DNA from: Ruegeria faecimaris
GTDB lineage: Bacteria > Pseudomonadota > Alphaproteobacteria > Rhodobacterales > Rhodobacteraceae
Length of the DNA: 64,000 nt
Assembly: GCF_900182615.1 (NCBI RefSeq)
Contig: NZ_FXTE01000014.1
Span: 1-64,000, forward strand
Reading direction: 5' to 3'
The notes beneath the pieces are model-generated. The model did no database searches. It worked only from the letters and a program-made list of their open reading frames with translations, and had not been told where the DNA came from. This document shows positions 50,574-58,820 of the stretch, one piece after another. Position 1 is the first letter of the stretch. Every line of letters begins with the position of its first letter. Both the position numbers and the translations under genes were made by a program.

Positions 50574-51397
50574 GCCGCGTCCAGTACTTTGCGAATAACG
50601 CCCAATGATTGAGGTTCGTCCAGAAACGGCACGTGTCCGCGATCGGGCACGGTAGCCGAGATCAACCCCGGGTGCCGGTTCTGCATCTCGGCCAATGTCT
50701 GCGCGCTCAGAAGATCGGAATTTTCACCGCGAATGACACCCGTTGGGATGTCTTGCAGGGCCTCGAAGAAAATCCACATATCCGGGATTGCCCCGGCTGC
50801 GGCCTGTTCCAGCAGCGCTGTGCGCAGGGCCGGGTCATAGCGCAGGGTCAAACCTTCTGTCGTTTCCTGATTTTGAAATTCAGCCATCTGCCGCCATCTT
50901 TTCAGTGAAATCCCTGGAAACTGCGGGCCCATCATGTGCTGAAGCGCCTGCGCGGCCTCGTCATAGGTTTTCGAGACCGGTTGCTTGCCGACATATTCCA
51001 TTATTTTGGCGATGCCCGATGGGTTAAAGACTGGACCAACATCATTGAGCACAACAGCCGCCAGCCGCTTTGGGTGGGTGGTGGCCAAGGTCATCGCGAT
51101 CAGGCCTCCACGTGAGGTCCCAATCACGGTCACTTGATCCAGGTCAAGATGATCCAGCAGATCGATCACGTCTTGAGATTCGCGTAACAGGCTATAGTTC
51201 CCGTGATCCGAGTCATGCTCGGATTGCCCGCGCCCGCGATAATCCATCGCGATCATCCGCCAATCGGTCATGTGCGGGGCAAGAAATGAGAAATCCCGGC
51301 TGTTTCGGGTAAGGCCTGCCAGACACAGGACCGGCCTGCCGCTCCCGGTGTCTTCGAAATAGAGGCGTTTGCCGTCGTTGGTCGAAAAAAAGGGCAT
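50570..51397 (-). CDS. Alpha/beta hydrolase
   Basis: A 275-residue serine hydrolase with the oxyanion region LAGLTRNSRDF, nucleophile IGTSRGGLIAMTLA and the final His in RGHVPFLDEP. MDYRGRGQSE is typical of this fold. It could be an esterase, lactonase or C-C hydrolase. It sits between the haloacid dehalogenase (one-base overlap) and the threonine dehydratase-like gene (four-base overlap). This suggests a shared catabolic transcript whose substrate is unknown. Confidence 0.85.
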   Translation of the reverse strand: MPFFSTNDGKRLYFEDTGSGRPVLCLAGLTRNSRDFSFLAPHMTDWRMIAMDYRGRGQSEHDSDHGNYSLLRESQDVIDLLDHLDLDQVTVIGTSRGGLIAMTLATTHPKRLAAVVLNDVGPVFNPSGIAKIMEYVGKQPVSKTYDEAAQALQHMMGPQFPGISLKRWRQMAEFQNQETTEGLTLRYDPALRTALLEQAAAGAIPDMWIFFEALQDIPTGVIRGENSDLLSAQTLAEMQNRHPGLISATVPDRGHVPFLDEPQSLGVIRKVLDAA

Positions 51398-52083
51398 CAG
51401 AGTCCTGCAAGTTCCGGAATGGATGTCAGGTCGGACAGTACATGCGTTGGCTGCCATGGCAATCGATCCATTGGTTCGTTCGCACGGTTGACCCAGGCGG
51501 TGACGAAACCATAGCCACTGGCCCCCGCCGCGTCCCAGCCATTTGAGCTGACGAACAAGACTTCGTCGCGCTGGCAGCCGAACCTCTGGGCGACCAGATC
51601 ATAAACCTTGGCATGCGGTTTGAAGACGCCGACGCTTTCGACCGACAGAATATCATCCAGAACGCCGCTTATACCTGCTGATTGAACCGCACCATCCAGC
51701 ATCGGCGGTGATCCGTTCGACAAGATCGCAGTCTGCATCCCGCCGGCCTTCAGGGTGGCCAGCATTTCGGGAACCTCGGGATAGGCCTGCAATTCCCAGT
51801 AGAGATCAAGCAGGCGCTGGCGTAGGGCAGGGTGCTGGTCCAGCCCCGTTGCCTCTAGTGCCCAATCCAGACCGTCTTGGGTGATGTCCCAGAAATCTGC
51901 ATGTGCATCGGCCACCGCACGCAGCCAGGTGTATTGCAACTGTTTCAGGCGCCAGTGATTGGCCAGATCCGGCCATTTCTGCTGTAACGCCTCAAAGCCG
52001 GGTTCTGATGCAGCTTGCCTTGCGGCTGCGGCCACATCGAACAACGTGCCGTATGCATCAAAAATGCAGGTTGTGATCGGCAT
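51397..52083 (-). CDS. L-2-haloacid dehalogenase-type HAD protein
   Basis: A 228-residue HAD hydrolase. The nucleophile is in CIFDAYGTLFDV (Asp8), LSNGSPPML carries the Ser, a Lys lies in KPHAKVYD, and the SSNGWDAAGASGYGFVTAW block is the usual type II dehalogenase signature. Members remove halide from short 2-haloalkanoates with inversion. The ATG at 52083 has GGAGGGG seven bases before it. It is first in a unit with the hydrolase and dehydratase-like genes. Confidence 0.9.
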   Translation of the reverse strand: MPITTCIFDAYGTLFDVAAAARQAASEPGFEALQQKWPDLANHWRLKQLQYTWLRAVADAHADFWDITQDGLDWALEATGLDQHPALRQRLLDLYWELQAYPEVPEMLATLKAGGMQTAILSNGSPPMLDGAVQSAGISGVLDDILSVESVGVFKPHAKVYDLVAQRFGCQRDEVLFVSSNGWDAAGASGYGFVTAWVNRANEPMDRLPWQPTHVLSDLTSIPELAGL

Positions 52084-52192
52084 CAATTCCCCTCCGTTCA
52101 TTCGGTGCAGGTTTGCAAAAGTGCTAAGGGTTTACAATGTTGCTTCATTGCCTAGGTTTGACCGCTCAATTTTTTATCGGCCGGAGGCCAAA

Positions 52193-52621
52193 ATGACAGC
52201 GATAAAACAGGGCGACACAGTTCGCATCCACTATACCGGTACGTTGCAGGACGGGAATGTCTTTGACAGTTCACAAGGGCGCGATCCGCTGGAATTCGAG
52301 GTGGGGTCCGGGCAGATCATTCCCGGATTGGACAGTGCTATGCCTGGTCTGGTGGCCGGGGACAAAAAACGTGTCGAGATCGCCTGCGTTGATGCTTATG
52401 GGCCGATCAATCCCGAAATGCGCCAGAGCATTCCACGCGAAGGTATTCCGGACGACATCCCGCTTGAACCCGGCACCCAGTTACAGATGCAAACGCCCGA
52501 AGGGCACGCATTGCCGGTAACTGTTGTCGAGGCTGATGAGGTGACCGTCACGCTGGACGCGAACCATCCTCTGGCCGGAAGGGACCTGATTTTCGAAATC
52601 GAAGTGGTTTCGGTGAATTGA
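52193..52621 (+). CDS. FKBP-type peptidyl-prolyl isomerase, SlyD-like
   Basis: A 142-residue prolyl isomerase. The FKBP part has VRIHYTGTLQDGNVFDSS and GQIIPGLDSAMPGL. The insert-in-flap chaperone domain follows (about residues 68-125) with DAYGPINPEMRQSIPREGIP. The His-rich metal tail of E. coli SlyD is absent. It probably assists folding in the cytosol. ATG at 52193 has GGAGG upstream. It is divergent from the dehalogenase gene. Confidence 0.9.
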   Translation: MTAIKQGDTVRIHYTGTLQDGNVFDSSQGRDPLEFEVGSGQIIPGLDSAMPGLVAGDKKRVEIACVDAYGPINPEMRQSIPREGIPDDIPLEPGTQLQMQTPEGHALPVTVVEADEVTVTLDANHPLAGRDLIFEIEVVSVN

Positions 52622-52636
52622 GTTTCGTGATCTGGA

Positions 52637-52822
52637 TCAGCCTGAAAACAGGCTGGTCCATGATGCAAAGATCTCGCGTACATGCGGCTGAGTGAAGAAT
52701 ACAAACAGCATCAGCAGCATTGTTAGGGTCATCAAGGCGACGCGGCCCCTAAACCCCAGAAAACCCGGTTTTCGGCGGGAAACCCGCTTGCTGCTGGCGA
52801 TGATTTGCTCTGCTTTGTTCAT
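52637..52822 (-). CDS. Small single-span membrane protein
   Basis: A 61-residue protein with a basic N-terminus (KRVSRRKPGFLGFRGR) and one hydrophobic helix (about residues 29-45), so it should sit in the inner membrane with the N-terminus inside. The ATG has AGGGA upstream. I do not recognise a function. It is convergent to the FKBP gene and downstream of fabI on the same strand. Confidence 0.6.
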   Translation of the reverse strand: MNKAEQIIASSKRVSRRKPGFLGFRGRVALMTLTMLLMLFVFFTQPHVREIFASWTSLFSG

Positions 52823-52881
52823 GCAACTATCCCTGCCTGCGAAAGATGGTCAAATCTTGGCACTGACAGGGAAAGAAATGG

Positions 52882-53673
52882 TCACATATGGTCCGGTTGA
52901 GGCATTCCCAGAACGTGGAAGCCACCATCAACACGAATAACTTCGCCCGAGGTGCAGGCCCCCGCATCCGAAGCCAGATAAACCGCGGTGCCGCCGACAG
53001 CCTCAAGCGTGGCATTGCTGCGCATCGGTGCGTTCTGGTCGCAGAACTTGAAGGTCTTGCGGGCCCCACCGATGGCCGCACCGGCCAGAGTTTTCATCGG
53101 ACCCGGAGAGATTGCGTTCACCCGGATTCCGTCAGGTCCAAGATCGTTGGCCAGATAACGGGTCGCTGATTCCAGCGCAGCTTTGGCCACACCCATTACG
53201 TTGTAGTTGGGCACAACCCGGTTAGACCCCTGATAGGTCAGCGTCAGGATCGTGCCGCCGTTTTCTTTCATCATCGGATAGGCGCGGCGGGCCACTTCGA
53301 TCAGCGAATAGGCCGAAATATCCATCGAATTCTTGAAATTAGCCCGGCTGGTGTCCAGGAACCGTCCGGTTAGTTCGGACTTGTCGGAATAGGCGACGGC
53401 GTGGACCACAAAATCTATGGTGGGCCAGCGCTGGGCAAGCTCGTCAAAAGCGCGATCCAACGACTCGTCATCGGTGACGTCCGCATCGACCATGAAATCG
53501 CTGCCAAGGCTCTGCGCCAGCGGTTCCAGCCGCTTTCCGAATGCCTCGCCCTGATAGGTGAATGCCAATTCGGCGCCCGCTTCGTGCATGGCTTTTGCGA
53601 TGCCCCATGCAATCGAACGGTCATTCGCCACGCCCATAACGAGGCCGCGTTTGCCTTTCATTAGATCTGACAT
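52882..53673 (-). CDS. fabI: Enoyl-[acyl-carrier-protein] reductase FabI
   Basis: NADH-dependent enoyl-ACP reductase of fatty-acid synthesis, 263 residues. It shows the short-chain-dehydrogenase-like GVANDRSIAWGIA cofactor loop and the catalytic Y-x(6)-K in YNVMGVAKAAL. The C-terminal DGGFHVLGM loop is typical of FabI. The ATG at 53673 lies five bases after the fabB stop; a GTG overlapping that stop is also possible. It is third in the fabA-fabB-fabI operon that makes unsaturated fatty acids. Confidence 0.95.
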   Translation of the reverse strand: MSDLMKGKRGLVMGVANDRSIAWGIAKAMHEAGAELAFTYQGEAFGKRLEPLAQSLGSDFMVDADVTDDESLDRAFDELAQRWPTIDFVVHAVAYSDKSELTGRFLDTSRANFKNSMDISAYSLIEVARRAYPMMKENGGTILTLTYQGSNRVVPNYNVMGVAKAALESATRYLANDLGPDGIRVNAISPGPMKTLAGAAIGGARKTFKFCDQNAPMRSNATLEAVGGTAVYLASDAGACTSGEVIRVDGGFHVLGMPQPDHM

Positions 53674-53678
53674 TCCAT

Positions 53679-54908
53679 TCACCCGTTATACTTTGAAAGA
53701 ACCATGGACCCGTTCGTCCCACCAAAGCCGAAGCTGTTGGTCATGACGCTGTCCAAACCTGCATTTTCAACTAGCTGAGTTGCAATTTCTCCGGGCTGGA
53801 TGCCCTCGGCAAGCGTGTCGACGTTGATCGACGGCGTTATAAAATCATGTTCCAGCATCAAAAGGCAGAAAATAGCCTCCAGCGCGCCAGCCGCACCTTG
53901 TGCATGGCCTGTCATCGACTTGGTCGAGGAAATCGGCGGCACGCTACCCTCGCCAAAAATACGGCGTACAGCTTCGACTTCGCCGACATCTCCGACCGGG
54001 GTCGAGGTGCCATGGGCATTGATGTAGTCGACCTTGCGTCCTTCGGGCAGGGTGTCCAGCGCCAGACGCATGGCGCGTTCGCCACCTTCGCCAGATGGGG
54101 CTACCATGTCGTGACCGTCGGAGGTTGCTGCAAAACCCGTCACTTCAGCATAGATTTTGGCGCCGCGTGCCAATGCGTGTTCCAGATCTTCCAGCACGAC
54201 AATACCGCCTCCGCCGGATATCACGAACCCGTCGCGGTCTTGGTCGAATGCACGAGAAGCTTTTTCGGGCGCATCGTTGTATTTCGACGACATCGCACCC
54301 ATTGCATCGAACAGACAGGACAAGGTCCAGTCCAGCTCTTCCCCGCCGCCCGCGAACATTACATCTTGTTTGCCCATCATGATCTGCTCTGCGGCATTGC
54401 CGATGCAATGCAGCGAGGTCGAACAGGCCGAAGTGATCGAGTAATTGATGCCCTTGATCTTGAAGGCGGTCGCAAGGTTGGCCGAAATGGTTGAGCACAT
54501 GCATTTAGGAACTGCAAACGGACCGATTCGCTTGGTTGCCCCGTTTTTCAGAACGGTCTGATGCGCCGTCAGCATGGCGCTGGTCGACGGTCCGCCCGAT
54601 CCGGCGACAAGGCCGGTACGTGGGTTGGCAACCTGGTCTTCGGTCAATCCTGAATCGGCAATCGCCTGGCTCATTGCGATATGCGCATAGGCCGCTCCGG
54701 GACCCATAAAGCGCAGGGTGCGCTTGTCCACATGTTCGCTAACGTCGATTTTGAGCGACCCGGCGATCTGGCTGCGAAAGCCATGTTCGACCATCTGGTC
54801 ATTGGCCACGATGCCGGACTTGCCGGCCTTGAGTGAGGTTAGAACCTCTTCGGCATTGTTCCCGATGGAAGAGACAACTCCCAAGCCGGTGACAACTACT
54901 CGACGCAT
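53679..54908 (-). CDS. fabB: 3-Oxoacyl-ACP synthase I FabB
   Basis: Beta-ketoacyl-ACP synthase I, 409 residues, elongating unsaturated acyl chains after FabA. The thiolase-fold catalytic triad is Cys in SACSTSLHC, His in NAHGTSTPVGD and His in GHAQGAAGA, with the conserved Lys in SSTKSMTGHA. It lies between fabA (31 bases upstream) and fabI, matching the Rhodobacteraceae irr-fabA-fabB-fabI order. Confidence 0.96.
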   Translation of the reverse strand: MRRVVVTGLGVVSSIGNNAEEVLTSLKAGKSGIVANDQMVEHGFRSQIAGSLKIDVSEHVDKRTLRFMGPGAAYAHIAMSQAIADSGLTEDQVANPRTGLVAGSGGPSTSAMLTAHQTVLKNGATKRIGPFAVPKCMCSTISANLATAFKIKGINYSITSACSTSLHCIGNAAEQIMMGKQDVMFAGGGEELDWTLSCLFDAMGAMSSKYNDAPEKASRAFDQDRDGFVISGGGGIVVLEDLEHALARGAKIYAEVTGFAATSDGHDMVAPSGEGGERAMRLALDTLPEGRKVDYINAHGTSTPVGDVGEVEAVRRIFGEGSVPPISSTKSMTGHAQGAAGALEAIFCLLMLEHDFITPSINVDTLAEGIQPGEIATQLVENAGLDSVMTNSFGFGGTNGSMVLSKYNG

Positions 54909-54939
54909 GTGCGTGCTCCTTATTTGGGGCCGGTCAGGC

Positions 54940-55449
54940 TCAGGCTTCGGACAAAACTACTTTCATGTCCTTGACATCGTAAATCATCTCACCGTCGGCT
55001 TCGACGATACCATCTGCGACACCCATAGTCAGGCGGCGGGTCTGGATCGCTTTCTTGAAGTCGATTTTATAGGTCAGCATCTTGCGGTCCGGGCGTACCA
55101 TACCTGTCAGCTTGACTTCGCCCACTCCAACGGCCATGCCGCGCCCTTGCCAGCCGCGCCAGCCCAGGTTGAATCCGGTCAGCTGCCACAAACCGTCCAG
55201 GCCCAAGCAGCCGGGCATGATCGGGTTGCCGGGGAAATGGCAATCAAAGAACCAAAGGTCGGGCGTAATGTCGAATTCAGCAAGAATATGACCTTTGCCA
55301 TGGGCGCCACCATCGGCCGAAATCTCGGTGATCCGATCCATCATCAACATCGGCGGGGCGGGCAACTGTGCGTTCCCGGGGCCGAATAGTTCGCCGCGGG
55401 CGCATTTCAGCAGATCGTCCTTGTCAAAGCTGCTTGGGAATTGGGCCAT
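54940..55449 (-). CDS. fabA: 3-Hydroxydecanoyl-ACP dehydratase/isomerase FabA
   Basis: Bifunctional dehydratase and trans-2/cis-3 isomerase that introduces the double bond in the anaerobic unsaturated fatty-acid pathway. The hot-dog protein has 169 residues. Active-site His lies in [22 protein letters not shown], with the Asp following. The ATG at 55449 has GGAGAGG and begins the domain; the frame's upstream extension is not used. It is transcribed away from irr. Confidence 0.96.
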   Translation of the reverse strand: MAQFPSSFDKDDLLKCARGELFGPGNAQLPAPPMLMMDRITEISADGGAHGKGHILAEFDITPDLWFFDCHFPGNPIMPGCLGLDGLWQLTGFNLGWRGWQGRGMAVGVGEVKLTGMVRPDRKMLTYKIDFKKAIQTRRLTMGVADGIVEADGEMIYDVKDMKVVLSEA

Positions 55450-55565
55450 TCTGCGCCTCTCCTGCCAGGGGTCTTTCCATCTAATTTGGTCTCGTCTAGC
55501 ACCCGTATGCAAGGTCCTGCAAGAGCAGTGGCCTACATCATGTTGTGTTTACATTATTCTCTGCG

Positions 55566-55578
55566 AATGAAATTCATT
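55566..55578. promoter_or_regulatory. Candidate Fur/Irr-type operator
   Basis: The inverted repeat AATGAA-A-TTCATT lies between divergent fabA and irr, 59 bases before the irr start. Its symmetric A/T-rich arms resemble Fur-superfamily sites (the Irr ICE motif has TTTAGAA-type arms, so this is not an exact match). Autoregulation of irr is possible. Confidence 0.35.
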
Positions 55579-55636
55579 TGAAATTACCTGACTACAGCAC
55601 TTATATATACCTCAGCAACAAATTGGTATTGGACTG

Positions 55637-56053
55637 ATGACAGCAGATTGCCAGAGCATAGCCACAGGTTGGTTGGTTCACGCCGGATTGCGTCCGACGC
55701 GTCAGCGCGTAGCTTTGGCAGAGCTGCTGGTCGGTGATGGCCGCCATCGCCACGTCACCGCCGAAAGCCTGTTTGAGTCGGCCAAACAGAACGGAGATGC
55801 TGTTTCTCTGGCGACGGTTTACAACACGTTGCGCGCCTTTTGCGATGCCGGGGTTCTGCAAGAAATTACCGTTGACGGATCGAAAAGCTATTTCGACACC
55901 AACACGCATGATCATCCGCATTTCTATTGGGAAGATGAGGGCCGGCTCAGCGATGCTCCGTCCGAACAGCTGGTCATCCAGCGACTGCCCGACGCGCCTG
56001 AAGGGGTTGAGATCGCGTCAGTCGACGTTGTGATCCGTCTGCGTAAAAAGTAA
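55637..56053 (+). CDS. irr: Iron response regulator Irr (Fur family)
   Basis: A 138-residue Fur-superfamily regulator. The winged-helix domain is GLRPTRQRVALAELL and the recognition helix region SLATVYNTLRAF. A short C-terminal dimerisation domain has the HDHPHFY motif, an H-x-H of the kind that binds haem in Irr. The N-terminal haem-regulatory motif of Bradyrhizobium Irr is missing, as usual in Rhodobacteraceae. It stands divergent from fabA, the synteny found across this family. Irr controls haem synthesis and iron genes under low iron. Confidence 0.88.
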   Translation: MTADCQSIATGWLVHAGLRPTRQRVALAELLVGDGRHRHVTAESLFESAKQNGDAVSLATVYNTLRAFCDAGVLQEITVDGSKSYFDTNTHDHPHFYWEDEGRLSDAPSEQLVIQRLPDAPEGVEIASVDVVIRLRKK

Positions 56054-56055
56054 GC

Positions 56056-56946
56056 TTACGTCATCAGTCCAGTTAGGATGTGCTGTGCCTTTTCGCTATG
56101 CGGATCCATAGGGCCTGTTCCATGCCGTGCCACAACAACGGGTTCTGCTGCGATTTCATCTGACACAGGTATGCTGACCAACGGCATCCCGTCATAGCTG
56201 GTCTTGGCAGGAATGTTGGCATAGCTGATGGCAACGCCTTCTCCATGCGCCGCGAGGCTGCGTTGGATCTCGGGCGACGCGGCCCGATGTGCGACATTGG
56301 GGTTCTGCCCAAGTTGACGGAAGAGACTCAGGAAATGCTGCGCAGATAGTCCCTCGTTCGATAGGATCAGGGGGTAGGCCATTACATCCTGCAATGATAC
56401 CTGCGCCCGATTGGCCAAGGGGTGGCCTTTTGTCATAACCGCGATTGGTCGATTGGTGAACAAGGTGGTCGTGGAAAAGGCCGCATCCAGTGTCAGACCA
56501 TAAGTCAAGGCAAGGTCGATCTCACCATTGACGAGGCCGGAAATCAGGCCCTGAAATTCGTCTACGCGATACGTGATATCAACTTCGGGCATGTTCTGTC
56601 GCAGGCTATGCAGAGCTTTTGCCAGCAGGAAAGGCGCGAGGTCGTCGAAACAGCCCAGACGCAGGCGCGTGGTTGCGGTCCCGTCTGTTCCAGAATTTTC
56701 CAAACGTGCGGCACGTGTCAGCAGAGCCTCTGCGTTTTCAATAAAGCTGCGTCCCTGCGGTGTCAGCGCCATAGCCGCTCCGCGCTTTCGGATAAACAGC
56801 GGATAGCCCAACTGGTCTTCGACCCGGGTTAGCGCATTCGACAGGGCTGGCTGCGAAACATTTAGATGCAACGCTGCAGCAGACAGGCTGCCATGCCGTC
56901 CGATGGCGCAGACATATTCATATTGGCGCAGGGTAACGTATAACAT
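56056..56946 (-). CDS. LysR family transcriptional regulator
   Basis: A 296-residue regulator with an N-terminal winged helix (residues 1-60; YVTLRQYEYVCAIGRHGSLSAAALHLNVSQPALSNALTRVEDQLG) and a C-terminal periplasmic-binding-protein-like effector domain. The ATG at 56946 starts the domain but has no strong ribosome site; the frame runs 31 codons further upstream. It is divergent from the phytanoyl-type dioxygenase gene and probably controls it through the inverted repeats in between. Confidence 0.88.
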   Translation of the reverse strand: MLYVTLRQYEYVCAIGRHGSLSAAALHLNVSQPALSNALTRVEDQLGYPLFIRKRGAAMALTPQGRSFIENAEALLTRAARLENSGTDGTATTRLRLGCFDDLAPFLLAKALHSLRQNMPEVDITYRVDEFQGLISGLVNGEIDLALTYGLTLDAAFSTTTLFTNRPIAVMTKGHPLANRAQVSLQDVMAYPLILSNEGLSAQHFLSLFRQLGQNPNVAHRAASPEIQRSLAAHGEGVAISYANIPAKTSYDGMPLVSIPVSDEIAAEPVVVARHGTGPMDPHSEKAQHILTGLMT

Positions 56947-56962
56947 AAGATTAACTATACAT

Positions 56963-56996
56963 TTCAAAGATATTATTTGAATAGATGAAAATTTCA
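56963..56996. promoter_or_regulatory. Candidate LysR operators in a divergent promoter
   Basis: An AT-rich gap contains TTCAAA-N7-TTTGAA (56963-56981) and TGAAA-A-TTTCA (56986-56996). The first has the spacing of a LysR-type recognition site; the second could be an activation site nearer the phytanoyl dioxygenase start. Assignment rests on symmetry and location. Confidence 0.45.
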
Positions 56997-57032
56997 TGAG
57001 CAAATTCAGGTTAAATTCGAACGGAGGCGCAG

Positions 57033-57830
57033 ATGGCACACCCCCTGGTTACGCAAGAGATGATTGACACATACCAACAGGACGGCGTGGTTCTGATCAA
57101 AGGTTTGTTCGCCGACTACGTGGATACGTTGCGTGACGGCATCGCGGCCAATATGGCTGAACCCGGACCATATGCGTCGGACAACCAAAAACAGGGCGAA
57201 ACCGGTCTGTTCTTTGATGATTACTGCAACTGGTCGCGTATCGAACAGTTCCAGAACGTGATACACAATTCACCGGCAGCCGAGGTCGCAGCGGATCTGA
57301 TGCAGTCGCAAACCGTACAAATGTTCCATGACCATGTTCTGGTGAAAGAACCAGGCACGTCGATGGCAACGCCGTGGCACCAGGATGGGCCATATTATTT
57401 CGTCGAGGGCCGTCAGACGATCAGTTTCTGGTCGCCATTGGACCCAGTGACACAGGCCACCCTTCGTTGTGTGGCAGGTTCACATAGATGGGAGAAAGAG
57501 GTTCTGCCCACGCGCTGGGTCTCGGAAGAAGGGTTTTTCGCGGATGAAGGCCAGTACATCCCCATTCCCGACCCCGATGCCGAAGGTATGAGGGTGGTTG
57601 AATTCGAAATGGAACCCGGTGACGCGGTTGCCTTCAACTACCGTACGCTGCATGGCGCGCGTGGAAACCAGTCTGACAGCCGCCGCCGTGCTTTTTCCTT
57701 GCGGTTGGTTGGGGAGGATGCGCGATATGTGGAACGTCCGGGGCGCACCTCGCCTCCGTTTCCGGGCCACGACATGCAGCCCGGGCAGCGTTTGCGGGAA
57801 GATTGGTTCCCGGTTCTGCTGCGACGCTGA
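57033..57830 (+). CDS. Phytanoyl-CoA dioxygenase family protein
   Basis: A 265-residue Fe(II)/2-oxoglutarate dioxygenase of the double-stranded beta-helix type. The iron triad is H116 and D118 (PWHQDGPYYF) with H207 (RTLHGARGN), and an arginine for 2-oxoglutarate lies near residue 219. In bacteria this family hydroxylates varied small substrates such as ectoine or phosphonates, so the name is only a family label. GGAGGCG precedes the ATG. The divergent LysR gene suggests substrate-induced expression. Confidence 0.87.
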   Translation: MAHPLVTQEMIDTYQQDGVVLIKGLFADYVDTLRDGIAANMAEPGPYASDNQKQGETGLFFDDYCNWSRIEQFQNVIHNSPAAEVAADLMQSQTVQMFHDHVLVKEPGTSMATPWHQDGPYYFVEGRQTISFWSPLDPVTQATLRCVAGSHRWEKEVLPTRWVSEEGFFADEGQYIPIPDPDAEGMRVVEFEMEPGDAVAFNYRTLHGARGNQSDSRRRAFSLRLVGEDARYVERPGRTSPPFPGHDMQPGQRLREDWFPVLLRR

Positions 57831-57835
57831 GCTGC

Positions 57836-58699
57836 CTAGAACCACTGCCCCGATTCGATGAGCCCCAGTTCCAACAGCTGCTGGGATGACCACTGGAACC
57901 GAGCCGAGTTGCGCCAGCGGAAACTGGGGATGTCGAAGGTCGACCCCGCGTTGCTTTTAAGCGCCTTGGCTGCGCGGAAAGAACAGATCGCCGCCGTCAG
58001 ATTGTGGTGCCAGGGGCAGGAATAGGTGTTGTACTCGGGCTCATTGAACGTGTGGTCGGGCAGTAACAACAGATCATTTCGCGATTTGAACAGCCCGATT
58101 CTGTCGATGCGGCGGCGTTCATAGGGGATGTGATCTTCGAACCGCCAGCGCAAACCGCCGGATATGTCCAGCTGTCTTTCCAGCGGGTGTCCTTCAGCGT
58201 TGTGTCGGGCATGTGCGTAATACCCGGTGCTGTCCAGCATGGCTTGGTCAGGGGCAACCCCGTTTGGAAAGGCGCCCAAGTCATCAGCATACAGGTCGAT
58301 CACATGGGTTAGCATGGCGTTTCGGCGTTCTTCGGTGTGAAAGGCCAGCAACTCGCCAATCGTGCGCGTTTCGCAGAAGGGGAAGAACAGGTATTCAGCG
58401 TTATAGCAGTAATACATCCAAAGGTCAGGAGCGGCCTGGATGACCTGATTAACCGTGTCAAAGACGACGGTTCTCGGTGCGCAGGTCAGTGTCACTCTGT
58501 GGATACGCTCGGTCAGTTTAGGATCCAGCGTAAAGGCTTCGGGCATGAACACGATCAGTGACTTGAAGCCAAGGTTCAGATGGTGCCAGATGGTACCGTC
58601 GATCTCGACATCGTCTTCGGCGAAGATCATCGCAACCGGACCTTTGGCCAACGCGGCCTTGCCGGATTGAAGGAAAGAAGTGAGACTGTCGTACTGCAT
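57836..58699 (-). CDS. Putative glycosyltransferase, conserved in roseobacters
   Basis: A 287-residue protein, probably of a glycosyltransferase 2-like family. It has VAMIFAEDDVEIDGTIWHHLNLGFKSLIVFM early on, like the donor-site strand and acidic motif of retaining or inverting GT-A enzymes. A conserved LWMYYCYNAEYLFFPF and DLYADDLGAF follow. The start is uncertain: the ATG at 58699 has GGACAGG upstream, and longer frames reach 58849. Function cannot be settled. It ends six bases past the convergent dioxygenase. Confidence 0.65.
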   Translation of the reverse strand: MQYDSLTSFLQSGKAALAKGPVAMIFAEDDVEIDGTIWHHLNLGFKSLIVFMPEAFTLDPKLTERIHRVTLTCAPRTVVFDTVNQVIQAAPDLWMYYCYNAEYLFFPFCETRTIGELLAFHTEERRNAMLTHVIDLYADDLGAFPNGVAPDQAMLDSTGYYAHARHNAEGHPLERQLDISGGLRWRFEDHIPYERRRIDRIGLFKSRNDLLLLPDHTFNEPEYNTYSCPWHHNLTAAICSFRAAKALKSNAGSTFDIPSFRWRNSARFQWSSQQLLELGLIESGQWF

Positions 58700-58820
58700 T
58701 GCCTGTCCGGCCCCGTCCATCTGGAGTTTTCGGCCAAAATCGGGTAATCGCGCTGGCATTGCAAGCGGCGTTCGTTGGGTATAGATGACGCCGATCCCGC
58801 GAACGCAAAGGCCCAACCCC

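Noticed and set aside
49293..50612. Plus-strand open frame of 439 codons
   Set aside because: It runs antisense to pcaD and the PLP dehydratase, both with full catalytic motifs, so it is a composition artefact.
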